Notes: generated by a model from the sequence alone, not told the origin. A DNA stretch of 64,000 nt from JACDAN01 sp036554945 (GCA_036554945.1 DATBMH010000046.1:1-64000); one strand, 5' to 3'. Positions 23,929 to 32,837 are shown, counted from the first letter of the stretch. A program made the numbers and translations.

Positions 23929-24159
23929 CTAAACGTTTCCGAAGCCCAGCCGGCCTTCGCGCGCGAACCGCTTGAGATAGACGACCCGCGCGAGCGGCAC
24001 CGTGTAGCGGCCGTCCTCCGCGTCGAGGACGACTGAGCCGTCGGTGCCGTTCTTGAGCGCCGCCTCGAGCTCGTCGGCCGTTTCCGGCGTGACGAGCGCG
24101 CTCATGATCTGGGTGCCGTCGAAGCCGATCTCGATGCGAATGCTCTCTTCAGTGCTCAT
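23929..24159 (-). CDS. Small DUF3107-like protein
   Basis: This 76-residue protein has a short beta-rich layout: an IRIEIGFDGTQI strand, an acidic helix (TADELEAAL), then two strands ending in PLARVVYLKRF. This recalls the actinobacterial DUF3107 family, although that match is by pattern only. There is no membrane segment. The gene starts inside the last codons of the methylmalonyl-CoA epimerase gene (an 11-base overlap), so the two are translationally coupled. Its function is unknown. Confidence 0.7.
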   Translation of the reverse strand: MSTEESIRIEIGFDGTQIMSALVTPETADELEAALKNGTDGSVVLDAEDGRYTVPLARVVYLKRFAREGRLGFGNV

Positions 24160-24556
24160 GCGTCACCAATTCTGCAAGGACGCCGTGGACGGCGTCGGGG
24201 TGGACGAAGGCGACCTGGAGCCCGAAGAGGCCGGAGCGCGGCTGCTCGTCGATGAGCTGGGCGCCCTGGTCGGACAGGTCGCGGAGTGCGGCCGGCAGGT
24301 CGTCGACCTCGTAGGCCACGTGGTGCATGCCGGGCCCGCGCTTGGCGAGGAACTTGCCGACCGGCGTGTCCTCGCCCAGCGAGGTCATCAGCTCGACCCG
24401 GCTCTCGCCGACCCAGACGGACACCGCCTCCACGCCCTGGTCCTCCAGGGTCCCGCGGTGCTCGACGGTCCCGCCGAAGAGCCGCTCGTAGGTCCCGACG
24501 GCCTCGTCGAGATCGTCGACCGCCATGCCGACATGGTGGATCCGCAGGGCCTGCAC
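24149..24556 (-). CDS. mce: Methylmalonyl-CoA epimerase
   Basis: This 135-residue enzyme of the vicinal-oxygen-chelate (glyoxalase) superfamily should interconvert (R)- and (S)-methylmalonyl-CoA in propionate and branched-chain metabolism. Two beta-alpha-beta units are visible. The metal ligands are suggested by RIHHVGMAVDDL at the start, RVELMTSL, and PGMHHVAYEVDDL in the second half. The length equals bacterial epimerases. Mutase and carboxylase genes are not in the window. A general VOC-family role is the alternative. Confidence 0.87.
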   Translation of the reverse strand: MQALRIHHVGMAVDDLDEAVGTYERLFGGTVEHRGTLEDQGVEAVSVWVGESRVELMTSLGEDTPVGKFLAKRGPGMHHVAYEVDDLPAALRDLSDQGAQLIDEQPRSGLFGLQVAFVHPDAVHGVLAELVTHEH

Positions 24557-24570
24557 GGCCCCGATGCTAC

Positions 24571-26094
24571 TTAGGCCTGCTCGCGCTGCGGCAGCACACG
24601 GACGGTGCCGACCAGCTCGCTCGCCCGCGACTCGGGCTCGGTGTCGCTCATGAGCGTCTCGAGCTCGTCGCGGTTGAGCGTCTCCTTCTCGAGGAGCGCG
24701 CCTGCAACGCGGTCGAGCGCGGAGCGGTGCTTCTCGAGCAGGCGGATCGCCTCCTCGTAGGCGCCGTCCGTGAGCCTGGCCTGCTCGCTGTCGCGGAGCC
24801 GCTTCGTCTCCTCGGACAGCGCGTAGTTGTCCGCGCGCATCGTCCTCGACACGACCCCTTCGGACATGCCGTACTCGAACACCATCGCGCGGGCGAGCGA
24901 GGTGACCTTCTCGAGGTCGTTCGCGGCGCCGTTCGTGACCCGGCCGAAGACGACGTGCTCGGCGGCGCGGCCGGCGAGCCCGATCTTCATCCAGTCGATC
25001 AGCTCCTCGCGCGTGTGCAGGTAGCGGTCCTCGTCCGGGAGGTGGAACGTGTAGCCGAGGGCGTCTCCTCGGGCGACGATCGTCGCCTTCTGGACGGGAT
25101 CGCCCATCAGGAACGCCATGACGGCGTGGCCGCCCTCGTGGTACGCGAGGATCCTGCGCTCCTTCTCGGTGACGACGCGGCGCTGCTGGAGACCGGCGAC
25201 GACGCGCTCCATCGCGGCCTCGAAGTTCCCCTGGGCGATGTCGTTCCGGTCCTCGCGCGCGGCGAAGATCGCGGCCTCGTTGGCGACGTTCGCCAGGTCC
25301 GCGCCGGTCAGCCCGGCGGTCTGGCGGGCGACGAGGTGGAGGTCGACGTCCGGCGAGAGCGGCTTGCCCCGCGTGTGGACGCCGAGGATCTCCTGGCGGC
25401 CGGCGAGGTCAGGGGGCGAGACGAGGATCTGACGGTCGAAGCGGCCGGGGCGGAGCAGCGCCGGGTCGAGGTCCTCGAGCCGGTTCGAGGCACCCATGAC
25501 GATCACCTGGCCGCCCTCGCTCTCGTTGAACCCGTCGAGCTCGACCAGCAGCTGGTTCAGGGTCTGGTCCTGCTCGCGGTTCAGCCCGCCGCCCATGCGC
25601 TTCATGCCGACGGCGTCGAGCTCGTCGATGAAGATGATCGCCGGCGCGTCGTTCCGCGCCTGCTCGAAGAGCTTCCGGATCCGGGCTGCGCCGAGGCCGG
25701 CGAACATCTCGACGAAGGCCGAGGCGCTTTGCGAGTAGAAGCTGGCGCCGGACTCGTGGGCGACTGCCTTCGCGAGCAGCGTCTTGCCGGTGCCGGGCGG
25801 GCCGTAGAGCAGGATCCCCTTCGGGACCCGCGCGCCGAGGCGCGAGAAGCGCTTCGGGTGGCGCAGGAAGTCGACCACCTCGCGGAGCTCCTTCTTGGCC
25901 TCGTCCAGGCCGGCGACCTCGTCCCACGTGACCGCGCTGCGAGAGCTCGGCTTGACATGGGTCGTCTTCACCCGCGGCATCAGCGCGAGGCTGCGCCAGA
26001 GCAGGTAGATGATCAGCGCGAACATGATGATCGGGAGCCAGACGAACATGACGTCCCCGACCATGCGCAGCACTTCCCCCACGTCGAACGGCAT
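24571..26094 (-). CDS. Short FtsH-like AAA+ zinc metalloprotease
   Basis: This 507-residue membrane-bound ATP-dependent protease has Walker A GPPGTGKT at 98-105, Walker B IIFIDELDAVG, the second region of homology DPALLRPGRFDRQI, and the zinc site HEGGH at about residue 320. All are as in FtsH. Unlike standard FtsH (about 600-700 residues, two helices with a periplasmic domain), it has a single N-terminal helix (about 13-34) and no extracytoplasmic domain. It is therefore probably a secondary FtsH paralogue. It is divergent from the amidase gene at 26145. Confidence 0.87.
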   Translation of the reverse strand: MPFDVGEVLRMVGDVMFVWLPIIMFALIIYLLWRSLALMPRVKTTHVKPSSRSAVTWDEVAGLDEAKKELREVVDFLRHPKRFSRLGARVPKGILLYGPPGTGKTLLAKAVAHESGASFYSQSASAFVEMFAGLGAARIRKLFEQARNDAPAIIFIDELDAVGMKRMGGGLNREQDQTLNQLLVELDGFNESEGGQVIVMGASNRLEDLDPALLRPGRFDRQILVSPPDLAGRQEILGVHTRGKPLSPDVDLHLVARQTAGLTGADLANVANEAAIFAAREDRNDIAQGNFEAAMERVVAGLQQRRVVTEKERRILAYHEGGHAVMAFLMGDPVQKATIVARGDALGYTFHLPDEDRYLHTREELIDWMKIGLAGRAAEHVVFGRVTNGAANDLEKVTSLARAMVFEYGMSEGVVSRTMRADNYALSEETKRLRDSEQARLTDGAYEEAIRLLEKHRSALDRVAGALLEKETLNRDELETLMSDTEPESRASELVGTVRVLPQREQA

Positions 26095-26144
26095 ACGCGG
26101 CCTATCGGCACCCGGGCTCGTGGCCTGTAGGGCAGACTGCCGCG

Positions 26145-27164
26145 GTGGCTGAACTCCCGATCCCTCCCCATTTCGACCCCTGGCGAACCGGTGAGATCTG
26201 GCGGGTCGAGTACGACGCCGTGGCCGATGCCGCCCAGGCGTGGGGCGAGCAGCATGGGTTGCGTCCGGCGATCGACAACGGGTTGCGCGTCTGCGTCGTG
26301 GCGGTCGACGTCCAGAACACGTTCTGCGTCCCGGGCTTCGAGCTCTACGTCCAGGGCGCGGAGCAGGACAACGTCCGCCTCTGCGAGTTCCTCTACCGGA
26401 ACCTCGGCGCGATCACCGCGATCATCCCGACGCTCGACACCCACCGGGCGACGCAGATCTTCCACCCGATCTGGCTCGTGGACGACGAGGAGCGGCACCC
26501 GGAGCCGTACACGCTCGTCACGCCGGAGGACGTGGAGTCCGGCCGCTGGCGCATCAACCCGGCCGCGGTCGAGAGCACCGGGGTCGACCCGGAGTACGCG
26601 CAGCGCCAGCTGCTCGACTACACGCGGAAGCTGGCGGCGAGCCGGAAGTACAACCTCACGATCTGGCCGTACCACGCGATGCTCGGCGGGGTCGGCCATG
26701 CACTCGTCTCGTCGGTCGAGGAGGCGATCTTCTTCCACACGATCGCGCGGTCGAGCCAGCCGTCGTTCCAGGTCAAGGGCGACAACCCGCTCACCGAGCA
26801 CTACTCCATGCTCGGCCCCGAGATCACCGACGGGCCGGACGGCGAGCCGATCGCGGGCAAGAACGACCTCCTGATCGAGCAGCTGCTCCTCTACGACGCC
26901 ATCGTCGTCGCCGGCCAGGCCAAGAGCCACTGCGTCGCCTGGACGATCGACGACCTGCTCGAGAACGACGACGAGCGCGAGCGGGCGCTCGCGCCGCGCA
27001 CCTACCTGCTCGAGGACTGCACATCGCCCGTCGTCGTGCCCGGGCTCGACTACACGGACGAGGCGAACGCGGCGTTCGAGCGCTTCGCCGCCGCCGGCAT
27101 GCACGTCGTGCGCTCGACCGAGCCGATCGAGAGCTGGCCCGGGATCCCGGCCTCGGTTGTCTAA
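26145..27164 (+). CDS. Nicotinamidase-type cysteine amidase (isochorismatase superfamily)
   Basis: This 339-residue hydrolase has all the active-site features of nicotinamidases. The catalytic triad is D55 (AVDVQNTF), K211 (FQVKGDNP) and C263 (GQAKSHCV). The metal ligands are D98 and H100 (TLDTH) and H177 (WPYHAM). It should convert nicotinamide to nicotinate. It is far longer than usual nicotinamidases (about 190-210 residues), with extra N-terminal and internal segments, so another amide substrate is possible. It converges, with a four-base overlap, on a nicotinate phosphoribosyltransferase gene, which supports NAD salvage. GTG start. Confidence 0.82.
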   Translation: MAELPIPPHFDPWRTGEIWRVEYDAVADAAQAWGEQHGLRPAIDNGLRVCVVAVDVQNTFCVPGFELYVQGAEQDNVRLCEFLYRNLGAITAIIPTLDTHRATQIFHPIWLVDDEERHPEPYTLVTPEDVESGRWRINPAAVESTGVDPEYAQRQLLDYTRKLAASRKYNLTIWPYHAMLGGVGHALVSSVEEAIFFHTIARSSQPSFQVKGDNPLTEHYSMLGPEITDGPDGEPIAGKNDLLIEQLLLYDAIVVAGQAKSHCVAWTIDDLLENDDERERALAPRTYLLEDCTSPVVVPGLDYTDEANAAFERFAAAGMHVVRSTEPIESWPGIPASVV

Positions 27165-28249
27165 CTGGGCTCGACGAGCTCGAGCCGAGGGTTCGGCCGG
27201 TACCAGCGGCCCACCTTCGCGGAGGGGCGGCCGTCCGTCAGCACGACGTCCGCCGTGAAGTCGTTCTCGCCGCGGATCAGCGCCGAGCCGACGCCGTACG
27301 AGTCGACGGGCACGCCCAGCTCCTCGAACTGGCGGATCCGTTCCGCGTTCATGCCCCCGGAGACGACGATCTTCACGCGCTCGAAGCCGTCCTTGTCGAG
27401 CGCCTCGCGCACCTTCCGGACGAGCCGGTCGTTGACGCCGCGCGGGTCGAAGTCGCCCAGCTCGCGCCACAGCGACTCGTCGACCAGCGACCGGGAGGTG
27501 TCCAGGCGGACGCCCCAGAGCCGGTCGCGCAGCGCGCGGGCGACCTCGAGCGACGTCCGAACCGAGTCGTTCTCGAAGTCGACGAGCACGACGATGCTCA
27601 CGTCGGGATCCATGTGCTCGGCGAACTTCGTCGCCGCGAGCACCGTGTTGCCGCCGTACGAGCCGATCAACGAGTGCGGCACGGTGCCGATCGCGGTGCC
27701 GCCCCACCAGGACGTGTTCGCGCTCGTGGTCATGCCGATCGGCGCACCGATCGTCGCCCCGGCGACGTAGGCGGCGTACCCGTCGCCGGTCTGGACGCGA
27801 TGGTGGTCGTAGCGGGCCGGCATGAAGAGGATCGTCTTGCCGTTCGCCGCCTCGACGACGCGCTTGACGTTCGACGCGATCATCGTCCGGCGGGCGAGGA
27901 CCCCGAGGTACACGGTCTCGAGATGCGCGAACCCGGTGTAGTCGCCCTCGATCGTCATCACGGTCTCCCACGGGGAGATCTCGTCGCCCTCGTGGAGCGC
28001 GTGGACCGTCAGCGAGTCCCAGTCGTCCGAGCAGAGCTTGAGGACGGCGATCGCCTCGTCGATGCCGGCGAGGATCGCCTCCTTCTTCTGGAAGACCTGC
28101 ATCACGACCCGTGGGTGGCGGTCGTCCTTGAGCAGCACGTGCCGTGTGCGGTTGAAGTACTCGTCGGTGTAGTAGCCCTCGCGGATCTTCTCGACCGGGA
28201 GGTCGAAGATCCCCGCCGGGAGGCGCTCGCCCCTAGTCTCGACCGCCAA
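27161..28249 (-). CDS. pncB: Nicotinate phosphoribosyltransferase
   Basis: This 362-residue enzyme of NAD salvage joins nicotinate to phosphoribosyl pyrophosphate. The N terminus (YYTDEYFNRTRHVLL) and the central TGDGYAAYVAGATIGAPIG, TTSANTSWWGGTAIGTVPHS and VLVDFENDS segments match the family; KIVVSGGMNAERI supplies the phosphate-binding strand. The size is that of the shorter archaeal/actinobacterial type. The start is TTG at 28249, strongly supported by GAGGAGG six bases upstream, and lies inside the last codons of the DUF1385 gene (17-base overlap). Confidence 0.9.
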   Translation of the reverse strand: MAVETRGERLPAGIFDLPVEKIREGYYTDEYFNRTRHVLLKDDRHPRVVMQVFQKKEAILAGIDEAIAVLKLCSDDWDSLTVHALHEGDEISPWETVMTIEGDYTGFAHLETVYLGVLARRTMIASNVKRVVEAANGKTILFMPARYDHHRVQTGDGYAAYVAGATIGAPIGMTTSANTSWWGGTAIGTVPHSLIGSYGGNTVLAATKFAEHMDPDVSIVVLVDFENDSVRTSLEVARALRDRLWGVRLDTSRSLVDESLWRELGDFDPRGVNDRLVRKVREALDKDGFERVKIVVSGGMNAERIRQFEELGVPVDSYGVGSALIRGENDFTADVVLTDGRPSAKVGRWYRPNPRLELVEPS

Positions 28250-29024
28250 CTGCAGCCTCCTCGAGCCGCAGGCACGCCGCCAGCGCGGCCTCGGCGACCT
28301 CGAGCTGGTCCGGGGACGGCTCGGCGGTCGCGAGCCGGTGCTGGAGCTCGTGGCCGGGCCGCGCGAGCAGCTTCGAGAGCCGCCGGCCGGGGTTCCGCGA
28401 CATCCAGTTGAAGACCTCTGTCGCCGCTGCGAGCGCCCCGAGCGACGCGGCGGCCCGCGCGGTCGGGCGCATGTGCGCCGGCGCCTTGGACGCGAGCGCG
28501 TTGCCGGCCGCCATCGTGATCAGCAGCGGCCCGACGAGGTGCGTGCCGCACCGCTCGTGCTCCTTCTCGCGGGGCTCGCCGTGCTCGTAGGTGCCGATCG
28601 AGATGTGCTCGGCGCCGTGGTACGCGGCCAGCGCGGAGCCGCGAAGCGCGATCGCGGCGGGCGCCAGCGAGGCGAGACCGGCGATCAGCTCCTTCGTCGC
28701 CGGCCCGAGCCGGCCCGAGTTGCGGACGGCGTGCGTGAACACGGCGCCGCCTGCCATGGCTGCGAGCACCGCCGGCCGCTCGAACGGCAGCCGCGCCTCG
28801 GGAACGCGCCGCCGCACCTCCGGCAGCAGCGTGAAGACCTCGAGGACGCGAGCCGGCCCCCGCAGGAACGGCCGCTCGACGTCGGCTGCGCGAAAGCGCT
28901 TGACGTCGGACTCGACCCGAAGCGCCCCGTCCGGCGTCCGCACCGCGCAGGCCCACGCGTTCGGCCCGTGGACGAGCACGCCGTTGGCGAGTGCCATGCC
29001 GCCGAGACGGATCTTCTCGCTCAC
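28233..29024 (-). CDS. DUF1385 family membrane protein
   Basis: This 263-residue protein is of the DUF1385 family, whose reaction is unknown. The diagnostic block AYHGAEHISIGTYEHGE lies at about residues 133-150. The N-terminal half opens with KIRLGGMALANGVLVHGPN. Two hydrophobic stretches flank the signature. It overlaps the peptidase gene upstream by four bases and the pncB gene downstream by 17 bases, so the three are one transcript. No link to NAD metabolism is known for the family. Confidence 0.85.
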   Translation of the reverse strand: MSEKIRLGGMALANGVLVHGPNAWACAVRTPDGALRVESDVKRFRAADVERPFLRGPARVLEVFTLLPEVRRRVPEARLPFERPAVLAAMAGGAVFTHAVRNSGRLGPATKELIAGLASLAPAAIALRGSALAAYHGAEHISIGTYEHGEPREKEHERCGTHLVGPLLITMAAGNALASKAPAHMRPTARAAASLGALAAATEVFNWMSRNPGRRLSKLLARPGHELQHRLATAEPSPDQLEVAEAALAACLRLEEAAVGGRD

Positions 29025-30352
29025 GACGCCGAGCGTAGCGCCCCGACCTCGACTGCCGCGTGGCGCAGGAACCGGGCGCCGAGCTCGAGGTCCTCGACGT
29101 CGATCCGCTCGTCCGCCGAGTGGATCAGCCGAGCGGCGAGCTCCGCCTCCATCGCGCGCATCGGGAAGAACCCGTAGGCGACGGTTCCGAACGCCTGCCG
29201 CAGCCAGTGGCTGTCGGTGAACCCCGAGAGAAGGAGCGGGACGACCTCCGCCTCAGGCTCGAGCTCCGTCACGAACGACTCGATCACGCCCCACAGCGGC
29301 GTGTCGATCGACGACCGCGTGCCGCCCTGCGCCTCGATCCACTCCAGCTCGAACTCGGCGTCGCCGAGGTACTCGCGCACCTGCTCCTCGACCTGCCGGG
29401 GCGTGCGACCGGGGAGGATCCGGCAGTCGACGGTGACCTCGCAGGTCGCAGGGATCACGTTCCGCTTCCGCGAGGCGACGATCTTGGTCGGGGACAGCGT
29501 CGTCCCCAGCAGCGGCTCGAGGATGTCGCCGGCGAGGAGGTGCACCTCGCGGGCGGCCTGCACCGCGCGCTCGGGCGGCGGCACACCGCCTGTCACCGTG
29601 CGCAGGAAAGCCTCGACCTCCGGGCCGAGCTCCGGGCGGTCGACGAAGGCGCCGAGCCGCTCGACGATCGGCGCGGCCTTCACCAGCGCGTTGTCGGCGA
29701 TGCCGGGCCGGGAGGCGTGGCCGCTGCGGCCGCGCACGCGGATCCGGAAGGGCGCGCTCATCTTCTCCGCCGTCGCGCAGGCGTAGAAGACGCGGCCGCC
29801 GAGGACGAGCCGGTCGCCGGCGCCCTCGTTGACGCAGTACTCGGCCCGGACGGCCTCGGGGTGCGCCTCGCAGAGCCACTGGAGGCCGAAGCCGGCGCCG
29901 ACCTCCTCGTCGGCGCACGCCGCGAAGATCAGGTCGCCGCCCGGCTCGAAGCCCTCCCTGGCGAGAGACGCGATCGCGACCGCGCTCGCCGCGGCCTGAC
30001 CCTTCATGTCGAGCGCGCCGCGGCCCCAGACGTGGCCGTCTCGCAGCTCGCCGGACCAGGGGTCGAGCTCCCACTCGGCAGGGTCGGCGAGAACCGTGTC
30101 CGTGTGAGACAGGAGGATCAGCCGGGGCCCGTCGCCCCTCCCGGGGATCCGCGCCACGAGGTTCGCCCGCTCCGGGACCTTCGCGTACAGCTCCGTGTCG
30201 ACACCGTGGTCGCCGAGGTACTCCCGCAGCAGCTCCGCCGCGCGGGTCTCGTTGCCCGGCGGGTTCACGGTGTCGACACGGATGAGCTCCTGCAGGAGCT
30301 CGGTCGCCTCCTGCCGCAGTGAGACGGTCGGCGCGCTCAAGGCCGCGAGCAT
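29021..30352 (-). CDS. M20-family metallopeptidase
   Basis: This 443-residue cytoplasmic peptidase/deacylase is of the M20 family (ArgE/DapE/CPG2 group). The two-zinc site is visible as LLSHTDTV, the bridging aspartate in GALDMKG, the catalytic glutamate pair in ADEEVG, and the last histidine in RLIHSADERIDV. A dimerisation domain interrupts the catalytic domain around residues 190-310. The substrate cannot be fixed by eye; long-chain or dipeptide amides are both possible. It is divergent from rarA, with only 12 bases between the two start codons. Confidence 0.88.
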   Translation of the reverse strand: MLAALSAPTVSLRQEATELLQELIRVDTVNPPGNETRAAELLREYLGDHGVDTELYAKVPERANLVARIPGRGDGPRLILLSHTDTVLADPAEWELDPWSGELRDGHVWGRGALDMKGQAAASAVAIASLAREGFEPGGDLIFAACADEEVGAGFGLQWLCEAHPEAVRAEYCVNEGAGDRLVLGGRVFYACATAEKMSAPFRIRVRGRSGHASRPGIADNALVKAAPIVERLGAFVDRPELGPEVEAFLRTVTGGVPPPERAVQAAREVHLLAGDILEPLLGTTLSPTKIVASRKRNVIPATCEVTVDCRILPGRTPRQVEEQVREYLGDAEFELEWIEAQGGTRSSIDTPLWGVIESFVTELEPEAEVVPLLLSGFTDSHWLRQAFGTVAYGFFPMRAMEAELAARLIHSADERIDVEDLELGARFLRHAAVEVGALRSAS

Positions 30353-30357
30353 ACTTT
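30352..30357 (+). promoter_or_regulatory. Putative -10 element of rarA
   Basis: TACTTT begins on the first base of the divergent M20 start codon and ends seven bases before the rarA ATG. This would give a leaderless rarA transcript initiating between the two divergent genes. Confidence 0.35.
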
Positions 30358-30364
30358 TCCGGCC

Positions 30365-31636
30365 ATGGGCGATCTCTTCTCAGACGCCGCGAACGAGCGG
30401 CTGCCCCAAGTCGCGCCACTCGCGATGCGGCTCCGCCCGCAGCGGCTCGAGGACTTCGTCGGCCAGGAGCAGATCCTGGGCGAGCGTTCCGCCCTGCGCC
30501 TGGCGATCGAGCAGGACCGCGTCGGCTCGATGATCCTCTACGGGCCGCCGGGCACCGGCAAGACGACGCTCGCGCGGATCGTCGCCCACCAGACGGGCGC
30601 GGAGTTCCGCGAGCTCTCGGCGGTGTCCGCGACCGTCTCCCAGGTACGGGAGGTCATCGCCGCCGCGCGGGAGGAGCTGGGCGCGCACGGACGGCGGACG
30701 ATCCTCTTCCTCGACGAGATCCACCGCTTCAACAAGGCGCAGCAGGATGCCCTCCTCCCCGCGGTGGAGGACGGCGTGCTCACGCTGATCGGGGCGACGA
30801 CGGAGAACCCGTACTTCGAGGTCAACTCGGCCCTGCTCTCCCGCACGCAGATCTACGAGCTCGAGCCGCTCTCCCGTGAGGACCTGGCCGTCGTCGTCCA
30901 GCGGGGCGCGGAGGAGCTCGGCGCGGCGGTCACTGACGACGTGGCGGGCCTGATCGCCCTGCGCGCCGGCGGCGACGCGCGGAACGCGCTCAACATCCTC
31001 GAGCTCGCCGTGCAGACCGCGCACGCAGAAGGGGCGGCGCTCTCGGAGGAGCACGTGGAGGACGCCGCGCGCAAGCGGCCACTCGTCTACGACAAGGGCG
31101 GCGACGCGCACTACGACTTCGTCTCCGCGTTCATCAAGTCGATGCGGGGGTCGGACCCCGACGCGTCCGTCTACTACCTCGCGGCCATGCTCCAGGGCGG
31201 GGAGGACCCGCGGTACATCGCGCGCCGGATGATCATCCTCGCCTCGGAGGACGTGGGCCTCGCGGACCCGCAGGCGCTCGTCGTCGCCGTGGCCGCCGCC
31301 CACGCGTTCGAGCACGTCGGCCTGCCGGAGGCGCAGCTGAACCTCGCCGAGGCGGCGATCTACCTCGCGCTGGCGCCGAAGTCGAACGACGTCATCGTCG
31401 CGCTGGGTGAAGCGAGCAAGGACGTCCGCGACCACGGGCACCTGCGCCCGCCGGACGCGCTGCGGGACACGCACTACTACGGCGCGAAGAAGCTCGGGCG
31501 CGGCCAGGGGTACGTCTACCCCCACACCGACCCGCGCGGCTTCGAGCAGGACAACCTGCCCGACGAGCTGAAAGGCCGGCGCTACTATCGGCCGTCCGGT
31601 TCAGGCCAGGAAAAGGAGGACGGGGATGGCGGTTGA
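30365..31636 (+). CDS. rarA: Replication-associated recombination AAA+ ATPase
   Basis: This 423-residue AAA+ ATPase of the RarA/MgsA/WRNIP1 family acts at stalled replication forks. MRLRPQRLEDFVGQEQIL opens the protein. Walker A is GPPGTGKTT, Walker B is LFLDEIHRFNKAQQD, and sensor 1 is LIGATTENPYFEVN. The C-terminal tetramerisation region carries KSMRGSDPDASVYYLAAML and VGLPEAQLNLAEAAIYLA, all typical. The length is normal. The end overlaps the OsmC gene by 11 bases. Confidence 0.95.
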   Translation: MGDLFSDAANERLPQVAPLAMRLRPQRLEDFVGQEQILGERSALRLAIEQDRVGSMILYGPPGTGKTTLARIVAHQTGAEFRELSAVSATVSQVREVIAAAREELGAHGRRTILFLDEIHRFNKAQQDALLPAVEDGVLTLIGATTENPYFEVNSALLSRTQIYELEPLSREDLAVVVQRGAEELGAAVTDDVAGLIALRAGGDARNALNILELAVQTAHAEGAALSEEHVEDAARKRPLVYDKGGDAHYDFVSAFIKSMRGSDPDASVYYLAAMLQGGEDPRYIARRMIILASEDVGLADPQALVVAVAAAHAFEHVGLPEAQLNLAEAAIYLALAPKSNDVIVALGEASKDVRDHGHLRPPDALRDTHYYGAKKLGRGQGYVYPHTDPRGFEQDNLPDELKGRRYYRPSGSGQEKEDGDGG

Positions 31637-32063
31637 GCGCACCGCAACGGCGGAGTGGCAGGGGGATCTGATGAGCGGCTCCGGCAAGGTCTCGACGCAG
31701 AGCGGCGTCGTGAGTGGCGCCACGGTGAAATGGAGCTCGCGCGCCGAGCAGGCGGACGAGAACACGAGCCCCGAGGAGCTGATCGCCGCGGCCCACGCAA
31801 CCTGCGTCTCGATGGCGCTCGCCCACGGTCTCGCGCAGGCAGGCACCCCGGCGCAGCGGATCGAGAGCGAGGCGACGGCGACGTTCGACCAGGTCGGGGA
31901 CGGCTTCCGCCTGACCACGATGCGGCTGCGAATCCGCGGCGAGGTGGAGGGTCTCGACGAAGAGGGCTTCCGCCGGGCGGCCGAGGGCGCGAAGGACAAC
32001 TGCCCCGTCTCCCAGGCGCTGAAGGGCAACGTCGACGTGTCGCTGGACGCGGCGCTCGGCTAG
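31626..32063 (+). CDS. OsmC/Ohr-family peroxidase
   Basis: This 145-residue OsmC-type protein reduces organic hydroperoxides through two reactive cysteines, C60 (AAHATCVSMAL) and C126 (KDNCPVSQAL). ENTSPEELIAAAHA precedes the first, as in OsmC. It begins within the last codons of rarA, preceded by an AGGAGG. It ends in a CTAG shared with the stop of the converging phosphoesterase gene. OsmC versus Ohr subtype is not certain; the N terminus with its extended strand favours OsmC. Confidence 0.9.
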   Translation: MAVERTATAEWQGDLMSGSGKVSTQSGVVSGATVKWSSRAEQADENTSPEELIAAAHATCVSMALAHGLAQAGTPAQRIESEATATFDQVGDGFRLTTMRLRIRGEVEGLDEEGFRRAAEGAKDNCPVSQALKGNVDVSLDAALG

Positions 32064-32728
32064 TCCGACCCCTTGAGGATCCTGTCGGCCGCGAAGCCGG
32101 CGAACTCACCGCCCATGGAGCGGTAGGCGGCGGCGGCGCGCTCCACGTCGTACTCGGTTCGTCGGAACTCGAAGTCGCCGTCCCATGTCGCCCACGCGGC
32201 GCGAACGTCGCCGTCGAGGGGCATGCCGACGCTGCCCGGGTTGACGAGGTCCGTGCCGTCGGGGCCGGAGCGCCGGAACTGCTGGTGACTGTGCCCGAAG
32301 ACGACGGTCCGGTCGCGGACGCCGTCGAGCAACCGCGCCTCGCCCTCCTCCGGCTCGGGCGAGAAGCTGTCGACGTCCGACAGGGGCGATCCGTGCACGT
32401 AGAGAACGCCGTCCAGCTCGACCCGCTCCGGGAGGCCGAAGAGCCAGTCGACCACGTCGTCGGGGACCTGCCCGCGAAAGCGGTCGTAGACCTCCACCAC
32501 CTCGGGCCGGTCGAGCGGCGGCTCGCGCAGCCAGCGCTCGCCGTTGCCGCGGATCCAGGTCGCGTCGGGCAGCTCGCGGAGCCGCGCCAGCGTCTCCTCC
32601 GGCCACGGGCTCGGGGTGCCGTAGTCGCCGCCGAGGAGGTAGCTGTCGCCTCCGGCCGCCTCGGCGTCGGCAAGGACGCGCTCGAGGGCCGGCAGGTTTC
32701 CGTGGATGTCGTAGAGCACGACCAGCAT
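32060..32728 (-). CDS. Metallophosphoesterase (YfcE/MJ0936-like)
   Basis: This 222-residue calcineurin-like phosphoesterase has its metal ligands spread over the usual motifs: LYDIHGNLPAL, LLGGDYG, IRGNGERWL, YVHGSP and VFGHSHQQFRRSG. The LVNPGSVGMP block is typical of the YfcE group. It is cytoplasmic, without a signal peptide. The substrate is unknown; the family includes phosphodiesterases and tetraphosphatases. It lies just downstream of tRNA-Phe on the same strand. Confidence 0.87.
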   Translation of the reverse strand: MLVVLYDIHGNLPALERVLADAEAAGGDSYLLGGDYGTPSPWPEETLARLRELPDATWIRGNGERWLREPPLDRPEVVEVYDRFRGQVPDDVVDWLFGLPERVELDGVLYVHGSPLSDVDSFSPEPEEGEARLLDGVRDRTVVFGHSHQQFRRSGPDGTDLVNPGSVGMPLDGDVRAAWATWDGDFEFRRTEYDVERAAAAYRSMGGEFAGFAADRILKGSD

Positions 32729-32753
32729 TCGCGTCAGGGTCGCGCGGAGAAGG

Positions 32754-32826
32754 TGGCGAGGGCCGGAATCGAACCGGCGACACCACGGTTTTCAGCCGTG
32801 TGCTCTACCAACTGAGCTACCTCGCC
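32754..32826 (-). tRNA. tRNA-Phe (anticodon GAA)
   Basis: On the minus strand the 73-base gene begins GGCGAGGTAGCTCAGTTGG and folds into a full cloverleaf. The acceptor stem GGCGAGG/CCTCGCC is perfect, the anticodon stem CACGG/CCGTG encloses the loop CTGAAAA, and the T arm contains GGTTCGATTCC. The discriminator base is A. The 3' CCA is not encoded in full (ACC then T). A TAGACT hexamer lies 11 bases upstream. Confidence 0.97.
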
Positions 32827-32837
32827 GCAGTCAGGCC

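Noticed and set aside
32754..32826. tRNA-Phe as an integration site for a mobile element
   Set aside because: No integrase gene, no direct repeat of the tRNA 3' end and no change in base composition are seen on either side; the flanks are housekeeping genes.
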